NCBI GenBank assembly: GCA_938075415.1
Contig: CALJHC010000025.1
Coordinates: forward strand, 1-64,000
Reading direction: 5' to 3'
DNA: 64,000 nt
Source: an uncultured Rubripirellula sp.
Lineage (GTDB): Bacteria; Planctomycetota; Planctomycetia; Pirellulales; Pirellulaceae
The notes beneath the pieces were generated by a model. The model made no database searches. It saw only the letters and a program-made list of their open reading frames with translations, and was not told the origin of the DNA. Of this stretch, positions 9,424 through 18,280 are shown one piece after another (position 1 is the first letter of the stretch; every line of letters starts with the position of its first letter). A program made the position numbers and the translations under genes.

Positions 9424-11619
9424 TCACTCTTGCAGCCATTGCTCTGGAATCTTGTTGCGTTTCATCGCTTCTTGAATGACTTCATCTTTTTCGATTCGCT
9501 TGTTTCTGTTTCGGTCCATTCGATTGAACAGGTACAGGCGAGTCCCTTGCGGTAATTCATTTGAGTCGAGCACACCGTCTTGGTTCTGGTCGAACCGCTT
9601 CATGTAGTTGGAAGCAAACCGCTTTGACCTCAAATTTCTATCGGCTTGCGTGAAATGGTTCGGAGGATTTTCGTTGTTGGAGCCATTGAGTCGCGTTGAA
9701 TTTTGAGAGACGCTTTGTCTCGCATCGATTGGTTCCGGTTTTGAATCGTCGAGCGTTCTCGATCTGTGAAGGGGTTTGGCGATGCTCAGGAAGACAACGG
9801 ACATTTCCTCCCAAGTTTGGTCGCCCCACCAGACCGTCGCTTTTGGGTCGGGGTTGTAAGGGTTCTGGTCTGAGTTATCAAAAGTGGAGATGAATTGAAG
9901 CGAATCAAAATCGCTTAGGGGAAGAGGTTCGGCAAGTTCGTAGTTGTGTTGCCAATTGAAGTCATAGTTGGGCACTTCCAGCAGTGTTCGCGTCTTGTTT
10001 TGGCCAATAGCACTGAACCGAAACGCTTTTCCTCTAAGGTGCATGTGAGGGGTGATTGAGAGCAGGTGGCCATCGGTTGGGAACCACGGGATTCTCGATT
10101 CGACGGAGTGGTTTGGGGCCCCGGGTGGTATTTCGAACCCTTGCTCAAATCCGCCCACGGTCATCACCTCGTGCGTGACCGATTCAGGTTTGGCGAAAAT
10201 CATTCCAATCTGTGTGCGGTCTCGTTGCGGCTTTCCGTTGGTGGTGTAGTGCATTTGGAATACAAGTCGGGAACCGGCGGGAATTCGCTGAGCGTAGCCC
10301 TGTGGTAACGGCGAGTGAATTTGCCCGGGTACGTAAGCGGATAAAAATCCGTTTTGGTTGATGCTGGATCCATCAGGAGGGCGAACGAAGACGATGCAAT
10401 GGTGGACAACTGCTGTGTTGCCCGGTTGCACCTGGGCAGCAGTGATCCATTGATCCTCGCTGAATTTTGGGTCAACCACAAAGTATTGGTATTCGACCGT
10501 TCCCTCAGCTGGAATGTCGATGTCCCGGTTGCTCATCGGAAGAACCAAATCGGGCTCCCTTGGTAGCCGCCAGCCGTTGGTGCGTGCCATTCTCGCCGGC
10601 AGGTCTTCGGTGTCTCCAAATGGCATGCCCGCTTCGACCCATTGTTTGAGCAATTCCTTGTCGCGGGGCGGCATGTTTCTTTGGTTTGCAAAGACAAGGT
10701 GTTGGGTGTTGGCATGCCACGGCGGCATTCTCCCCAGTTCAACGACTTCAAGGCACGTTTCGCCCCAGCCGACGACCTCTTCGTATTCTTCGAGACTGAA
10801 GGGGCCGATTTCGCCAGTACGATGACATTCGACGCAGTTGCGTTGCAAGACCCGTGAGATTTGCTTGCAGTAAGTTACCGAGAAATCGACCGGTTTTTGG
10901 CTTCCCCGTCCGATGATGCAGCCAACCGCTTCGGTGACTGTGTTCTCTGGAATCTCCCCGAGCAGCAATGCGTCAATTGCGTCGGTTAAGTCGTTGCTGG
11001 TCGTCTTGCTTCGAGTAATGCCCGGTGAGTATTGGTTGTCAATCCGACCTTGATAGCGGGTTTGGCCCGTGCGATCGACAACAAACACTTCTGGGGTGCG
11101 TGTCGCACCCAATGAATCGGCAACCGTAAAATCTCGATCCTTGCCAATCGGGAATGTCAGGTTGAGATCGTTCGCATAGTCACGAGCCTCCTCGAGTGAG
11201 TCTTGGATATTGCTCATGACCCCAATGAACTCGACACCCTGTTCTCGATAGCTCTCCGAAAATCTTTGGAGCTTGGGCCCGTAACTTCGAGCCATTGGGC
11301 ATTCCGTTCCCAGAAAGCAGATGACGTGAAATTGTACAGACGGATCGCGTGAGAGGGTGACGGTGCCGCCCTGAATGCCCTCAAGGGAAATGTCTTGGAT
11401 CGGTGATTGCGATTTCGCTGTGCTGGAAGCGTTCAAGGTGATGACGATCAGCAGGATCGCTCGCTTCACTGAATCGGTTGGAATCGGTAGCAAGCACTTT
11501 ATCATCTTGCTGATTTTGGAAGCATTGATCAGTGGGTTGGGTCGAACCATCTTTGTAAAATCAAGGTAACTGTGCTTGAGAATCGTAGGAAAATATTTTT
11601 GCTGAGTGTGATCGTTCAT
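9424..11619 (-). CDS. Redoxin / cytochrome c / copper type II monooxygenase / EF-hand fusion
   Basis: A 731-residue multidomain secreted protein. A hydrophobic export segment lies at about 53-65; the true start may be M24 (11550) or M39 (11505), since neither upstream sequence has a clear ribosome-binding site. Residues 80-220 form a thioredoxin-fold redoxin (FLGTECPMARSYGP, one Cys in the active loop). C262-x2-C265-H266 is a heme c motif with MPPWHA downstream at 298-303. Residues 375-615 match the two-domain copper monooxygenase fold of the PHM/DBM family with a complete ligand set by alignment from memory: H406/H407, H457 in QMHY, H525-x-H527 and M606. Residues 680-725 hold two EF-hands (DQNQDGVLDSNE; DRNRNKRIEKDE). 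It probably catalyses a copper-dependent oxidation outside the cytoplasm; the substrate is unknown. It is monocistronic. Confidence 0.82.
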   Translation of the reverse strand: MNDHTQQKYFPTILKHSYLDFTKMVRPNPLINASKISKMIKCLLPIPTDSVKRAILLIVITLNASSTAKSQSPIQDISLEGIQGGTVTLSRDPSVQFHVICFLGTECPMARSYGPKLQRFSESYREQGVEFIGVMSNIQDSLEEARDYANDLNLTFPIGKDRDFTVADSLGATRTPEVFVVDRTGQTRYQGRIDNQYSPGITRSKTTSNDLTDAIDALLLGEIPENTVTEAVGCIIGRGSQKPVDFSVTYCKQISRVLQRNCVECHRTGEIGPFSLEEYEEVVGWGETCLEVVELGRMPPWHANTQHLVFANQRNMPPRDKELLKQWVEAGMPFGDTEDLPARMARTNGWRLPREPDLVLPMSNRDIDIPAEGTVEYQYFVVDPKFSEDQWITAAQVQPGNTAVVHHCIVFVRPPDGSSINQNGFLSAYVPGQIHSPLPQGYAQRIPAGSRLVFQMHYTTNGKPQRDRTQIGMIFAKPESVTHEVMTVGGFEQGFEIPPGAPNHSVESRIPWFPTDGHLLSITPHMHLRGKAFRFSAIGQNKTRTLLEVPNYDFNWQHNYELAEPLPLSDFDSLQFISTFDNSDQNPYNPDPKATVWWGDQTWEEMSVVFLSIAKPLHRSRTLDDSKPEPIDARQSVSQNSTRLNGSNNENPPNHFTQADRNLRSKRFASNYMKRFDQNQDGVLDSNELPQGTRLYLFNRMDRNRNKRIEKDEVIQEAMKRNKIPEQWLQE

Positions 11620-13323
11620 TTTCGTAAAGCGTTTAGCAGATTTCGGACGTGTATCTCCGGTTGGGAATCCATGATGCTGAACTTTGGCAACTAGCTATCC
11701 GGACCGTTCTGTTTTTCTGCCGACCTAAAAGGGACAGCCATCAATTTGACGAGAACTATTTAGGTGACGGTTCACGCTACCGGATGTTGCCAGGTGGCCG
11801 CGTTTGTTGGCTTGTGGTTTCGTTGAGGTGGCGGTTCAAAACGGGTCAATATTAAGTTTCGTGGGGCAATGAGATTCCTGATTTGTGAAGGAGGTGCTGT
11901 TGCCAGTCGGGTTCGCTTCGGTGTCCGGTGAGGGATTTACTGGTTAGCAAGCTTGTGTCGAAACTGAATTTGGAACGTTATTTAAATGGGAAGCGGTTTT
12001 CCTGTGGTCCACCGGCGAAAAGACAGTGTTTTGGCGAGAGGTTCAGTGCTCTCAGGTTCACAACCCTCTGGTTCGCATGTTTTTGCTGCGATTGGATCCG
12101 TCAACCGGGATGATACACTTCCCGTCAAAATCAGGGCAGACGCAACTCGATGTTTTGGATTGATTGCTTTCTCGCCACGCTGGCGTGTAGCGGAAAGCGT
12201 TTTTCGCCATCGAGTCACTTTTTTTTCGGAAGTGAAAACGCAGGCTTCTTGTGACGCATGCGTGAACCAGCCCGCTTGCATTGGTTTTGTCGTACAAGCC
12301 AATGTCATGCTAGGCAGGCGGTGCCTGCTGAGTGGTTCATCGTCTTCAGATTCCGGGGCGATTCAGGTCGTCGCCTCATTGAAAGTGCATGCAGGGTCGC
12401 TGATGCCGTCCGATGTTGAATTGGATTCTGTTGGCAGTTCGCTCAGTCCGAAGTGAAGCCCTTTGGTCAGATATCTCTGGCTCGCAAAAAGCTGAAAGAA
12501 GGATGTTTGCAATCACCTAAGTTGTGCGATCACTCAGTCGCAATCTGTGAAGGTGATAGGTGTTGTTCAGATCCTCGGTGTTTCAACGCTGATAGTTAAA
12601 GCCAGTGGAAGCAGCAGGTTTAACTCTTCAGAGCGTCAGCAAGCGAAAGATTGTATAGCGATTCATGCCAACTAATCTGACCCTTCAGGCTACGTTTGGA
12701 AGCTGGTGGCAAGAGGCCCGGTCGTAACATTGCTTGAGCTAGCCACGTCCGTGTGGCTGCCCAGCAAAGTTCCCGCTGTGTAGAACGCATCCGTGCGTTT
12801 CAACTTGTCGTCGCGTTCCATCCTGGAACAACATGCTGTCGAAAAGTTGCTACACAGTGAGAGTGTCTCTGTGACATCTGTTCGAGCGACTGCTTCATCC
12901 TGAAGCGTTGTTGCCACGTTCATGTCACGTCGGTATTAGAGCGATCACCTTAACTCATGCAAATGTCAGTTTCACTCTTTTGTCATATCGTTCTAAAAAA
13001 ATTATGGTCACCCCGAAACACACATCGCACCTAATGCTTGATTGGTTTGCTGTCTTAAGTTTCTTTGTGATTGTTTCACTGGGTTGTATCGCTTGACGTT
13101 GCTGAAAACATTTAACGGATCTCTTGCTTGTTACTCATGCGAATGAATTGTTTTTGATTCGCTATGTGTGCAAGACTTGAGTTGAGGTGGTGCTGTTTTT
13201 GTTTTGTTTGTTAGTGCAATGTCGAGTGATAGCGTTCTGTTTTCTTTCATAATGAATGGTTGCTTGTTTAATTGATTGGGTTGGAGGCTTTTGGGTTTAG
13301 CCCGTCTTTTGCGATGTTTTCTT

Positions 13324-13347
13324 GTTGGTTCTGCTGTTGGTTCTGTT
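13324..13347. repeat. 12-bp tandem duplication
   Basis: GTTGGTTCTGCT followed by GTTGGTTCTGTT (one difference) in the G+T-rich intergenic stretch. Confidence 0.7.
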
Positions 13348-13552
13348 GGGGTTAAGCGTTGGGTTGGCTTGTTGTCTTTTTTGTTTTTGGTTCGCCTTGT
13401 GTGTTCTTTTGTTCACGAACCTTGCTATTCGCTCTGTCTTGGTTGAAGCCTTCTGCGCATGCTTTTTTTGCGGTTGCCATCACGTGCAATGCTTTGGTAA
13501 TTCGCAAAGAGAAGTCTGGTAATCAGACCGCTCACGAGAAGGCCTTCATGTA

Positions 13553-13582
13553 GCGTCGCGCGGGCAACTGCTCGCGCGAGCG
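13553..13582. repeat. GC-rich 30-bp repeat, copy 1
   Basis: A 30-bp element with CGCGCG near both ends around CAACTG, so it can fold on itself. A second copy differing at three positions is at 13626-13655. Possible REP-like or transcript-end element; function unknown. Confidence 0.7.
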
Positions 13583-13625
13583 AAGCGGCAGGGCGGTGAC
13601 TGCGGTGCAGTTGCTTTCGTCGCAT

Positions 13626-13655
13626 GCGTCGCGCGGGAGACTGCTCGCGCGACCG
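13626..13655. repeat. GC-rich 30-bp repeat, copy 2
   Basis: Second copy of the 13553-13582 element in the same orientation, 73 bases further on, again with self-complementary CGCGCG ends. Confidence 0.7.
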
Positions 13656-13730
13656 AGTGTTAATGGGTGGGCGGCTTGTCGTTTGTTGGCAAGTGATTCT
13701 TGCCGACGTGATTGATGGGGCCTTGGTGTT

Positions 13731-13750
13731 TCACTCAAGGCCCTAAGTGA
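13731..13750 (-). terminator. Palindrome after the PQQ-propeller gene
   Basis: TCACT and AGTGA flank a GGCC centre in a 20-base palindrome with two wobble positions, 30 bases past the stop of the minus-strand PQQ-propeller gene. There is no T tract on the minus strand, so termination is only a guess. Confidence 0.3.
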
Positions 13751-13779
13751 CAGGAGTCGCCCCGCAAATTTTAATGCTG

Positions 13780-15054
13780 CTATTTAAGCGAATAGCAAAG
13801 AAGGTTGTCGCCTTCGCGAAGGTAGAGTTTTCCCTGGGAGATAACTGGATGCGACCAGCTTGGTCGCTCGCCACTACCTGGGATTTTGAATTCACCAACT
13901 TCCTGAAGCTCGTCGGGGCTCGCTTTGACAAGCGTCATGGTCCCGTCCTGATAGCGAAAGTAAAGGTGTCCATCTGCAGCAGCAACGCAAGCCGATTTCT
14001 TGCCGGCGCCCCTTGATTTCCAGAGTACTTCACCGGAGACAAGGTCCGCACAGAATGGAGTTCCGCTGTCTCCGGAGTCCCCGTAGAGGTGGTCACCTAT
14101 CAAGATAACGCCGCCGTGTTTGTTTTGCAGTTTGGGGTCGCTTGGGTAGATTTCCTCGATCCTTACTGCATCGCCGTCAGTGATTTGCCGCACCAGAGCG
14201 CCTCCGGTTCCGTAGCCCGCGGTAAAGAAGACGAGATCATCTTTGACGATGGGGGTTGGGATGACGGCCGTTGTTTTGGTGATCTCATAATCCCAAAGAA
14301 GTGTTCCGGTTTCGGGGTCAACAGCCATCGCTCCAGTCCCCGTCGTGGTGACATAGACTTTTTTTCCACCGGGGTGAGAAATGACGATGGATGCGTGTCC
14401 GGCTCCTCGGTCTCCCGGGCGGCTGCAGCCCCAGATCAATTCACCGCTATTCTTGTCCAAGGCGATCATGGTGTTCTTCTCGCCTCCGGGGGTGCAGATG
14501 AGATGGTTGCCATCGATCAGGACGGATTCGCTATAGCCCCAGCTGTCAGCTTTCTTTCCGCCAAATTCTTCTTTCAGGTTCTTTCGCCATTTCTCTTGGC
14601 CGTCTTTTGTCGCCATCTTGATCAGCAGGCCGTCGGCAGTCAGTGCGTAGACTGAGTCGCCATCTACGGTCGGTGTACTGCGAGAGCTTTGCCATGGCGG
14701 TGGGCCACTGGTCCAGGGGTCGCCAAGTTTGGTTCGCCATTGCTCTTTGCCATCGGACTGATTGATGCAGATGAGGTATTCGTCTGCGTTGTCGACCGTG
14801 GAGAGGCCGTCACCCATTGTGTAAATCTTGCCGTCGGCGATCGCGGGGCTGGCATAGCCGCGACCCATTCCCGCGGTTTGCCATAGAAGCTTGGGGCCAT
14901 TTTCGGGCCACGTTTTCAGCAACCCGGTGTCCGGTGCAGTTGCTGTTCGGTCTGCGCCGCGGAACGTTGGCCAGTCTCCATCAGCAGCCTCTGCTGAGAT
15001 GGCTACGCTCACCGCAAGTGCGGCAAGGGAAAGGTGTCGCAAGGAAGACAGCAT
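13780..15054 (-). CDS. PQQ-like beta-propeller repeat protein, secreted
   Basis: A 424-residue protein with an N-terminal signal peptide (hydrophobic 8-20, AISAEAADGDW cleavage region). It then opens with WPTFRG, the usual start of planctomycete quinoprotein-like propellers, and carries repeated blades of the type ASPAIADGKIYTMG, STPTVDGDSVYALTADG, TPIVKDDLVFFTAGYG and HLYFRYQDG, each followed by a W near the next strand. Proteins of this group resemble BamB and PQQ dehydrogenases but most lack the residues and calcium site needed for PQQ, and I see no full dehydrogenase catalytic domain. A periplasmic or surface binding role is the safest reading. It stands alone, flanked by long non-coding DNA on both sides. 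Confidence 0.85.
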   Translation of the reverse strand: MLSSLRHLSLAALAVSVAISAEAADGDWPTFRGADRTATAPDTGLLKTWPENGPKLLWQTAGMGRGYASPAIADGKIYTMGDGLSTVDNADEYLICINQSDGKEQWRTKLGDPWTSGPPPWQSSRSTPTVDGDSVYALTADGLLIKMATKDGQEKWRKNLKEEFGGKKADSWGYSESVLIDGNHLICTPGGEKNTMIALDKNSGELIWGCSRPGDRGAGHASIVISHPGGKKVYVTTTGTGAMAVDPETGTLLWDYEITKTTAVIPTPIVKDDLVFFTAGYGTGGALVRQITDGDAVRIEEIYPSDPKLQNKHGGVILIGDHLYGDSGDSGTPFCADLVSGEVLWKSRGAGKKSACVAAADGHLYFRYQDGTMTLVKASPDELQEVGEFKIPGSGERPSWSHPVISQGKLYLREGDNLLCYSLK

Positions 15055-16360
15055 TTATTGATCTCCGGTGTCTAGGGGGTGGAATTCTAGTTGGGTTATT
15101 GGCTTAGCGTAAGCGATGAAGCTTGTTGGGTTTGTTCTGGCTGATTGTGTCACCTGGTTGAGCTGATGTCTGCTGAAGACAGAGAAACGATTGAGACGCA
15201 GTCGCGGTCTTCATGGAGTCTGGTGTCTTTGGGTGCCAAAGGCCGTGGTTCGGTGGCAGGTCCCGAAGGTCTTGTTGCTGAAGACGACGCTGGTTGCTTT
15301 GGGTGGTTGGTCGCGTCTGCATCCCAGCATCTCGGGTTGCTTTGGTTTTGTTGCTTTGGGCATCCGGCAGTTTCGAGTTACCGATTTGGTGTTGAGGGCG
15401 GGGTTAGCTTTGATGACGTGGATTGGTGAGTGAAGCATTCTAGCGGAGTGAAGCTTTGCTGCGGTAGTTGCCAGCTTTTCAGATTTGAGAGATTCCCAGC
15501 CTCGCAGTTTTGCAGCACTTGCTCGCTTTTCAAGTGATCTGCCGAATTGTCTTCGCTTAATCCACGCGTTAGAAAATTGTGACTGGTCCCCAACGCGTTC
15601 GCTTTCAGCCTGATAAGGTCGGGATATCGGGTGATTCGATCGGGGCGTAAGTGGTGTGCGGTTTCTTCCGAGTGTTGGTCAAACGCTCTCAGGTACAGGT
15701 TTGTCGAGAAAATGCGAGCCGTGCGGTGCTTTCCAGTCAGTTGCGGTGCTTTCCAGTCAGTTGCGGTGCTTTCCAGTGAGTTGCGGTGCTTTCTAGTGAG
15801 TTGTTGCGTTTTCTGGGCCGGTTCTTTTCATTGGGCCTTGCTCTCCTGTTCCCCCCCCGCATAGCAGCCTACCCCTGGGCAGCGTCAGGGCGGTCCGGGG
15901 ACTTTGTGGGGTTGGTGTCATTAGGGGTAGATCGGTCCTGTCGGTTTTCTGCTGAAAGTTTGCGACAAGGGGCTTTGAGAGCCGATGAGAGCGTTGAGCT
16001 GAAACTGCACCGTTTTGATTTTCAACTGACAAGAAAATAAGGGGACTCGAGGGAAAAAGCTAATCAAAAACGACGCCTTGATGGATGTGACACGTCAATC
16101 TGGTGTGCGACCGATTGGTTGTCCACTTCAATCCGCTGCACCTCCCTCCCCCCCCAGCTTTATTCTCCCGCCTTCCGCCTAAGTGCTCAGCCTGCAGCAC
16201 TTGGTTCCCGCTTTGAGTCCCGTAGCCGCTTTGCCTTCTGGGCGGTTGTTGTTTCGGCTACTCCCCACCAGATTTCCTCCCTTTGAACAAGAAAAACATG
16301 AAATTGCTTCAGCAGGATCGCGTAGGGCGTTCAGTTCACTAGCCAGCTGAATCGCAATTC
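15055..16360. other. Intergenic, no gene seen; C8 tracts and a 20-bp array
   Basis: About 1.3 kb with only shadow-like frames. It contains a four-copy 20-bp tandem array at 15721-15800 and two runs of eight C (15851-15858 and 16148-16155), which are prone to slippage and sequencing error. Confidence 0.4.
15721..15800. repeat. 20-bp tandem array, four copies
   Basis: Four contiguous 20-bp units built on TGCGGTGCTTTCCAGT; units 1-2 end in CAG, units 3-4 in GAG, and unit 4 has one C-to-T change. The gradient of changes fits successive tandem duplication. It lies in non-coding DNA. Confidence 0.92.
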
Positions 16361-16381
16361 CTCCCGCATGTTCACCAAGGG

Positions 16382-16833
16382 GTGGTTGCTATTGCTGTGA
16401 GTGTTCAGGCCGGGTGATTGTCGATGAGTCAATGCTGGCGAAGCAGCCTGCAGCATCAGGTGCTCAGCAACAGCAGCGGCCAACCGATTCGAAGGATGAT
16501 CGTGACCGCAAGCAAGATTCGACGCAGGCTAACAATAAGTGAGTTCAAGCCATCATTGATCTCGCTCACAAGATGACGATTGCCGTTCACGAACCGAGCA
16601 ATTCGCTTGTTATCACTGCACCGCAGCAGTTGTTTGAAGAAGCCGAGCGTTTGGTGAGCGTGATCGATTCAATGGCCGAGCAAACCCTTGAAGTCATCAC
16701 GCCTGCAAGCGGTGCGATGTTTGAGTCGGTCTCGATGCAGTGCTTGGGGCAAGACGCACCAAGGCGACCGAGTCCCAGTTCGGGGCGGGTTCCTTTGCGT
16801 CGTGAGTCACCGACGAAGCGTCCTGAAAAGTGA
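16382..16833 (+). pseudogene. Decayed secretin N-domain (NolW-like) protein
   Basis: The frame of the ATG at 16573 reads MTIAVHEPSNSLVITAPQ then LFEEAERLVSVIDSMAEQ, which is the N1/NolW-type repeat seen in secretins and in planctomycete secretin-like proteins. In the same frame just upstream, residues KMTIAV are preceded by VQAIIDLAH, a TGA at about 16549-16551, and a Gln/Asp/Lys-rich linker that reads back to GRVIVDESMLAKQ. Further upstream, another frame reads GVVAIAVSVQAG before a TGA, suggesting one frameshift too. So a longer protein has been broken by at least one stop and probably one frameshift, and only a central piece survives. The 3' end runs into low-complexity Arg/Pro/Ser sequence. 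A recoding or assembly error is less likely but possible. Confidence 0.55.
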
Positions 16834-16916
16834 CCTGCAATTGGGTTTGCGAGTTTTTGGTTCAAGGCCATTCCAGCCAAGCTCGTTCAGCCACTGTCCC
16901 ACCTTCAGATGCCAAG

Positions 16917-17228
16917 ATGTTTTCATTCACTCGCCTTCCTCGAACCGTTCAACTGGCGTCAACGTTCTTGCTCTTTTCGTTGTTGCAATCGCAATGGGTG
17001 ATGGCGCAGGCAGGACTGAGGAAATCACTGGAGCGATTGGACCGTGACAATGATGGGGAATTGCACCCGAGAGAGATCACGGCACTTGCTCGGCCGAACC
17101 TTGAGCGGATCACTTGTGCAAGTCGCATGTCAATCGATTCTCAAAATGAAATGGAGGACCTGCTGCACGCGGCACGGCGCTACTGCGGCACCAAGAATGC
17201 TGTCTCGGATCGAACCCGTTCATTTTAG
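16917..17228 (+). pseudogene. Secreted EF-hand protein, probably truncated
   Basis: From the ATG at 16917 the frame gives 103 residues: a signal peptide (FLLFSLLQSQWVMAQA), then SLERLDRDNDGELHPREI, a single EF-hand with D-x-D-x-D-G and a closing E, and a tail ending in RTRSF before TAG at 17226. After the stop the same frame continues with KLFGTDPGQPTVPVLGVSE, a segment of the kind found after the first EF-hand in larger planctomycete EF-hand proteins (recollection, not checked), and then loses coherence. It therefore looks like the 5' part of a longer calcium-binding secreted protein interrupted by a nonsense change. A short functional protein cannot be excluded. Confidence 0.45.
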
Positions 17229-17503
17229 GGTCAAAGCCAAGTGAAGTTATTCGGAACGGATCCCGGGCAGCCGACTGTTCCTGTGCTTGGAGTGTCAGAG
17301 GTGAAATACTCTGTCATCCATTGGCGGTTTTTGTCCAACGCTCGACTTTCTTTGGCGCGTCAATCTGCCCCCGAAACGCCGATGGTGCGAGACCACACTG
17401 TTGGTCTCTCGCGGATCGAAGCTTTCTCACTCACCGCCGCGGTGCCATGCCTGGGACGGTGAGTAGCAAAAGTAATGAAAGTTGGCCAATCACGCTTGGC
17501 TCA

Positions 17504-18280
17504 CTATTCATCTTTTGGCTTAGTCTTGTGTTGCAACATCCACTGGACTAATTCAGGCATTGCGTACGCCGACGACCATGAGTTGTGGCCGACGTGTTCA
17601 AGCGTGGTGAATCGAATGGATTCTCCACCATTTTTTTGAATCGCCTCCACCATGCTGATTGATTTTTTGATCGGGACCGCGTTGTCGCGATCTCCGTGAA
17701 AGACCCAGATCGGTATTTTCGTTAATTTTGATGCCTGGCTTGGATCGCCTCCACCGCAGATTGGGATCACTGCTGCAAATTGCTCTGGGTGATTTGCTGC
17801 CATCGTCCACGACCCATATCCCCCCATGCTTAATCCGGTTAGGTAGATCCGCGTGGTGTCGACATTCAATGAATCACAGGATTCTTTGAGCAGTTGGTCA
17901 AGTTGGTTTTGTCGTTTGTCGTCGGACCAAGATCCACTGCGTGGGCATTGTGGCGAGATAAGGATAAACGGAAGGCTTTTTCCCTCTTGAGCAAAGCGAG
18001 GGGGGCCCCACTTGGCGACGAGGCTTAGGGGGCCATTACTTTCCCCGCGTCCGTGAAGGAAAAGAACGAGCGGCCACTTGGTCGCTTGGTTCTCGTCGTA
18101 GCCTTCTGGCAAGTAAAGCAGGTGGGAGAGTTGCTTGTCAGGGTCATCCGCAAGGTGTTCCACCTGCTGCCCTGGCTGGGGTTTCGTCGAGACGGTTCTT
18201 TCTTCTGCAGATACGTTAGCGTGCAACGTTCCAGCTGCAAAAAATAAAGCGGTTAATAATTTGATGTGACTGTTTGACAT
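17504..18280 (-). CDS. Secreted alpha/beta hydrolase (carboxylesterase / feruloyl-esterase-like)
   Basis: A 258-residue protein from the ATG at 18280, chosen because it begins directly with a signal peptide (MSNSHIKLLT then ALFFAAGTLHANVSAEE); a start at 18337 would add 19 residues before it. The fold is alpha/beta hydrolase of the dienelactone hydrolase / prolyl oligopeptidase type: oxyanion-region LFLHGRGE (73-80), nucleophile elbow GLSMGGYG (S151), acid in HGDRDNAVP (D199 or D197), and catalytic H232 in EHVGHNSW. Secreted planctomycete members are usually annotated as predicted peptidases or feruloyl/acetyl-xylan esterases; the substrate cannot be fixed from sequence. It is monocistronic, with no carbohydrate-active partner beside it. 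Confidence 0.85.
   Translation of the reverse strand: MSNSHIKLLTALFFAAGTLHANVSAEERTVSTKPQPGQQVEHLADDPDKQLSHLLYLPEGYDENQATKWPLVLFLHGRGESNGPLSLVAKWGPPRFAQEGKSLPFILISPQCPRSGSWSDDKRQNQLDQLLKESCDSLNVDTTRIYLTGLSMGGYGSWTMAANHPEQFAAVIPICGGGDPSQASKLTKIPIWVFHGDRDNAVPIKKSISMVEAIQKNGGESIRFTTLEHVGHNSWSSAYAMPELVQWMLQHKTKPKDE

Larger units (their letters stand above)
11620..13779. other. Long intergenic stretch without recognisable genes
   Basis: About 2.2 kb. Frames such as the plus one at 11986-12456 have no recognisable motif, and an opposing frame covers the same bases. The part 13090-13450 is strongly G+T-rich on the plus strand and includes a 12-bp tandem duplication at 13324-13347. Two GC-rich 30-bp repeats lie at 13553-13582 and 13626-13655, and an imperfect palindrome at 13731-13750 sits just past the end of the PQQ-propeller gene. 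Confidence 0.4.

Noticed and set aside
11986-12456. 156-residue plus-strand frame
   Set aside because: No recognisable fold, signal or ribosome-binding site, and a 108-residue opposing frame spans the same DNA.
15721-15800. Possible CRISPR-like array
   Set aside because: Units are contiguous without spacers and no cas gene is present; it is a simple tandem repeat.
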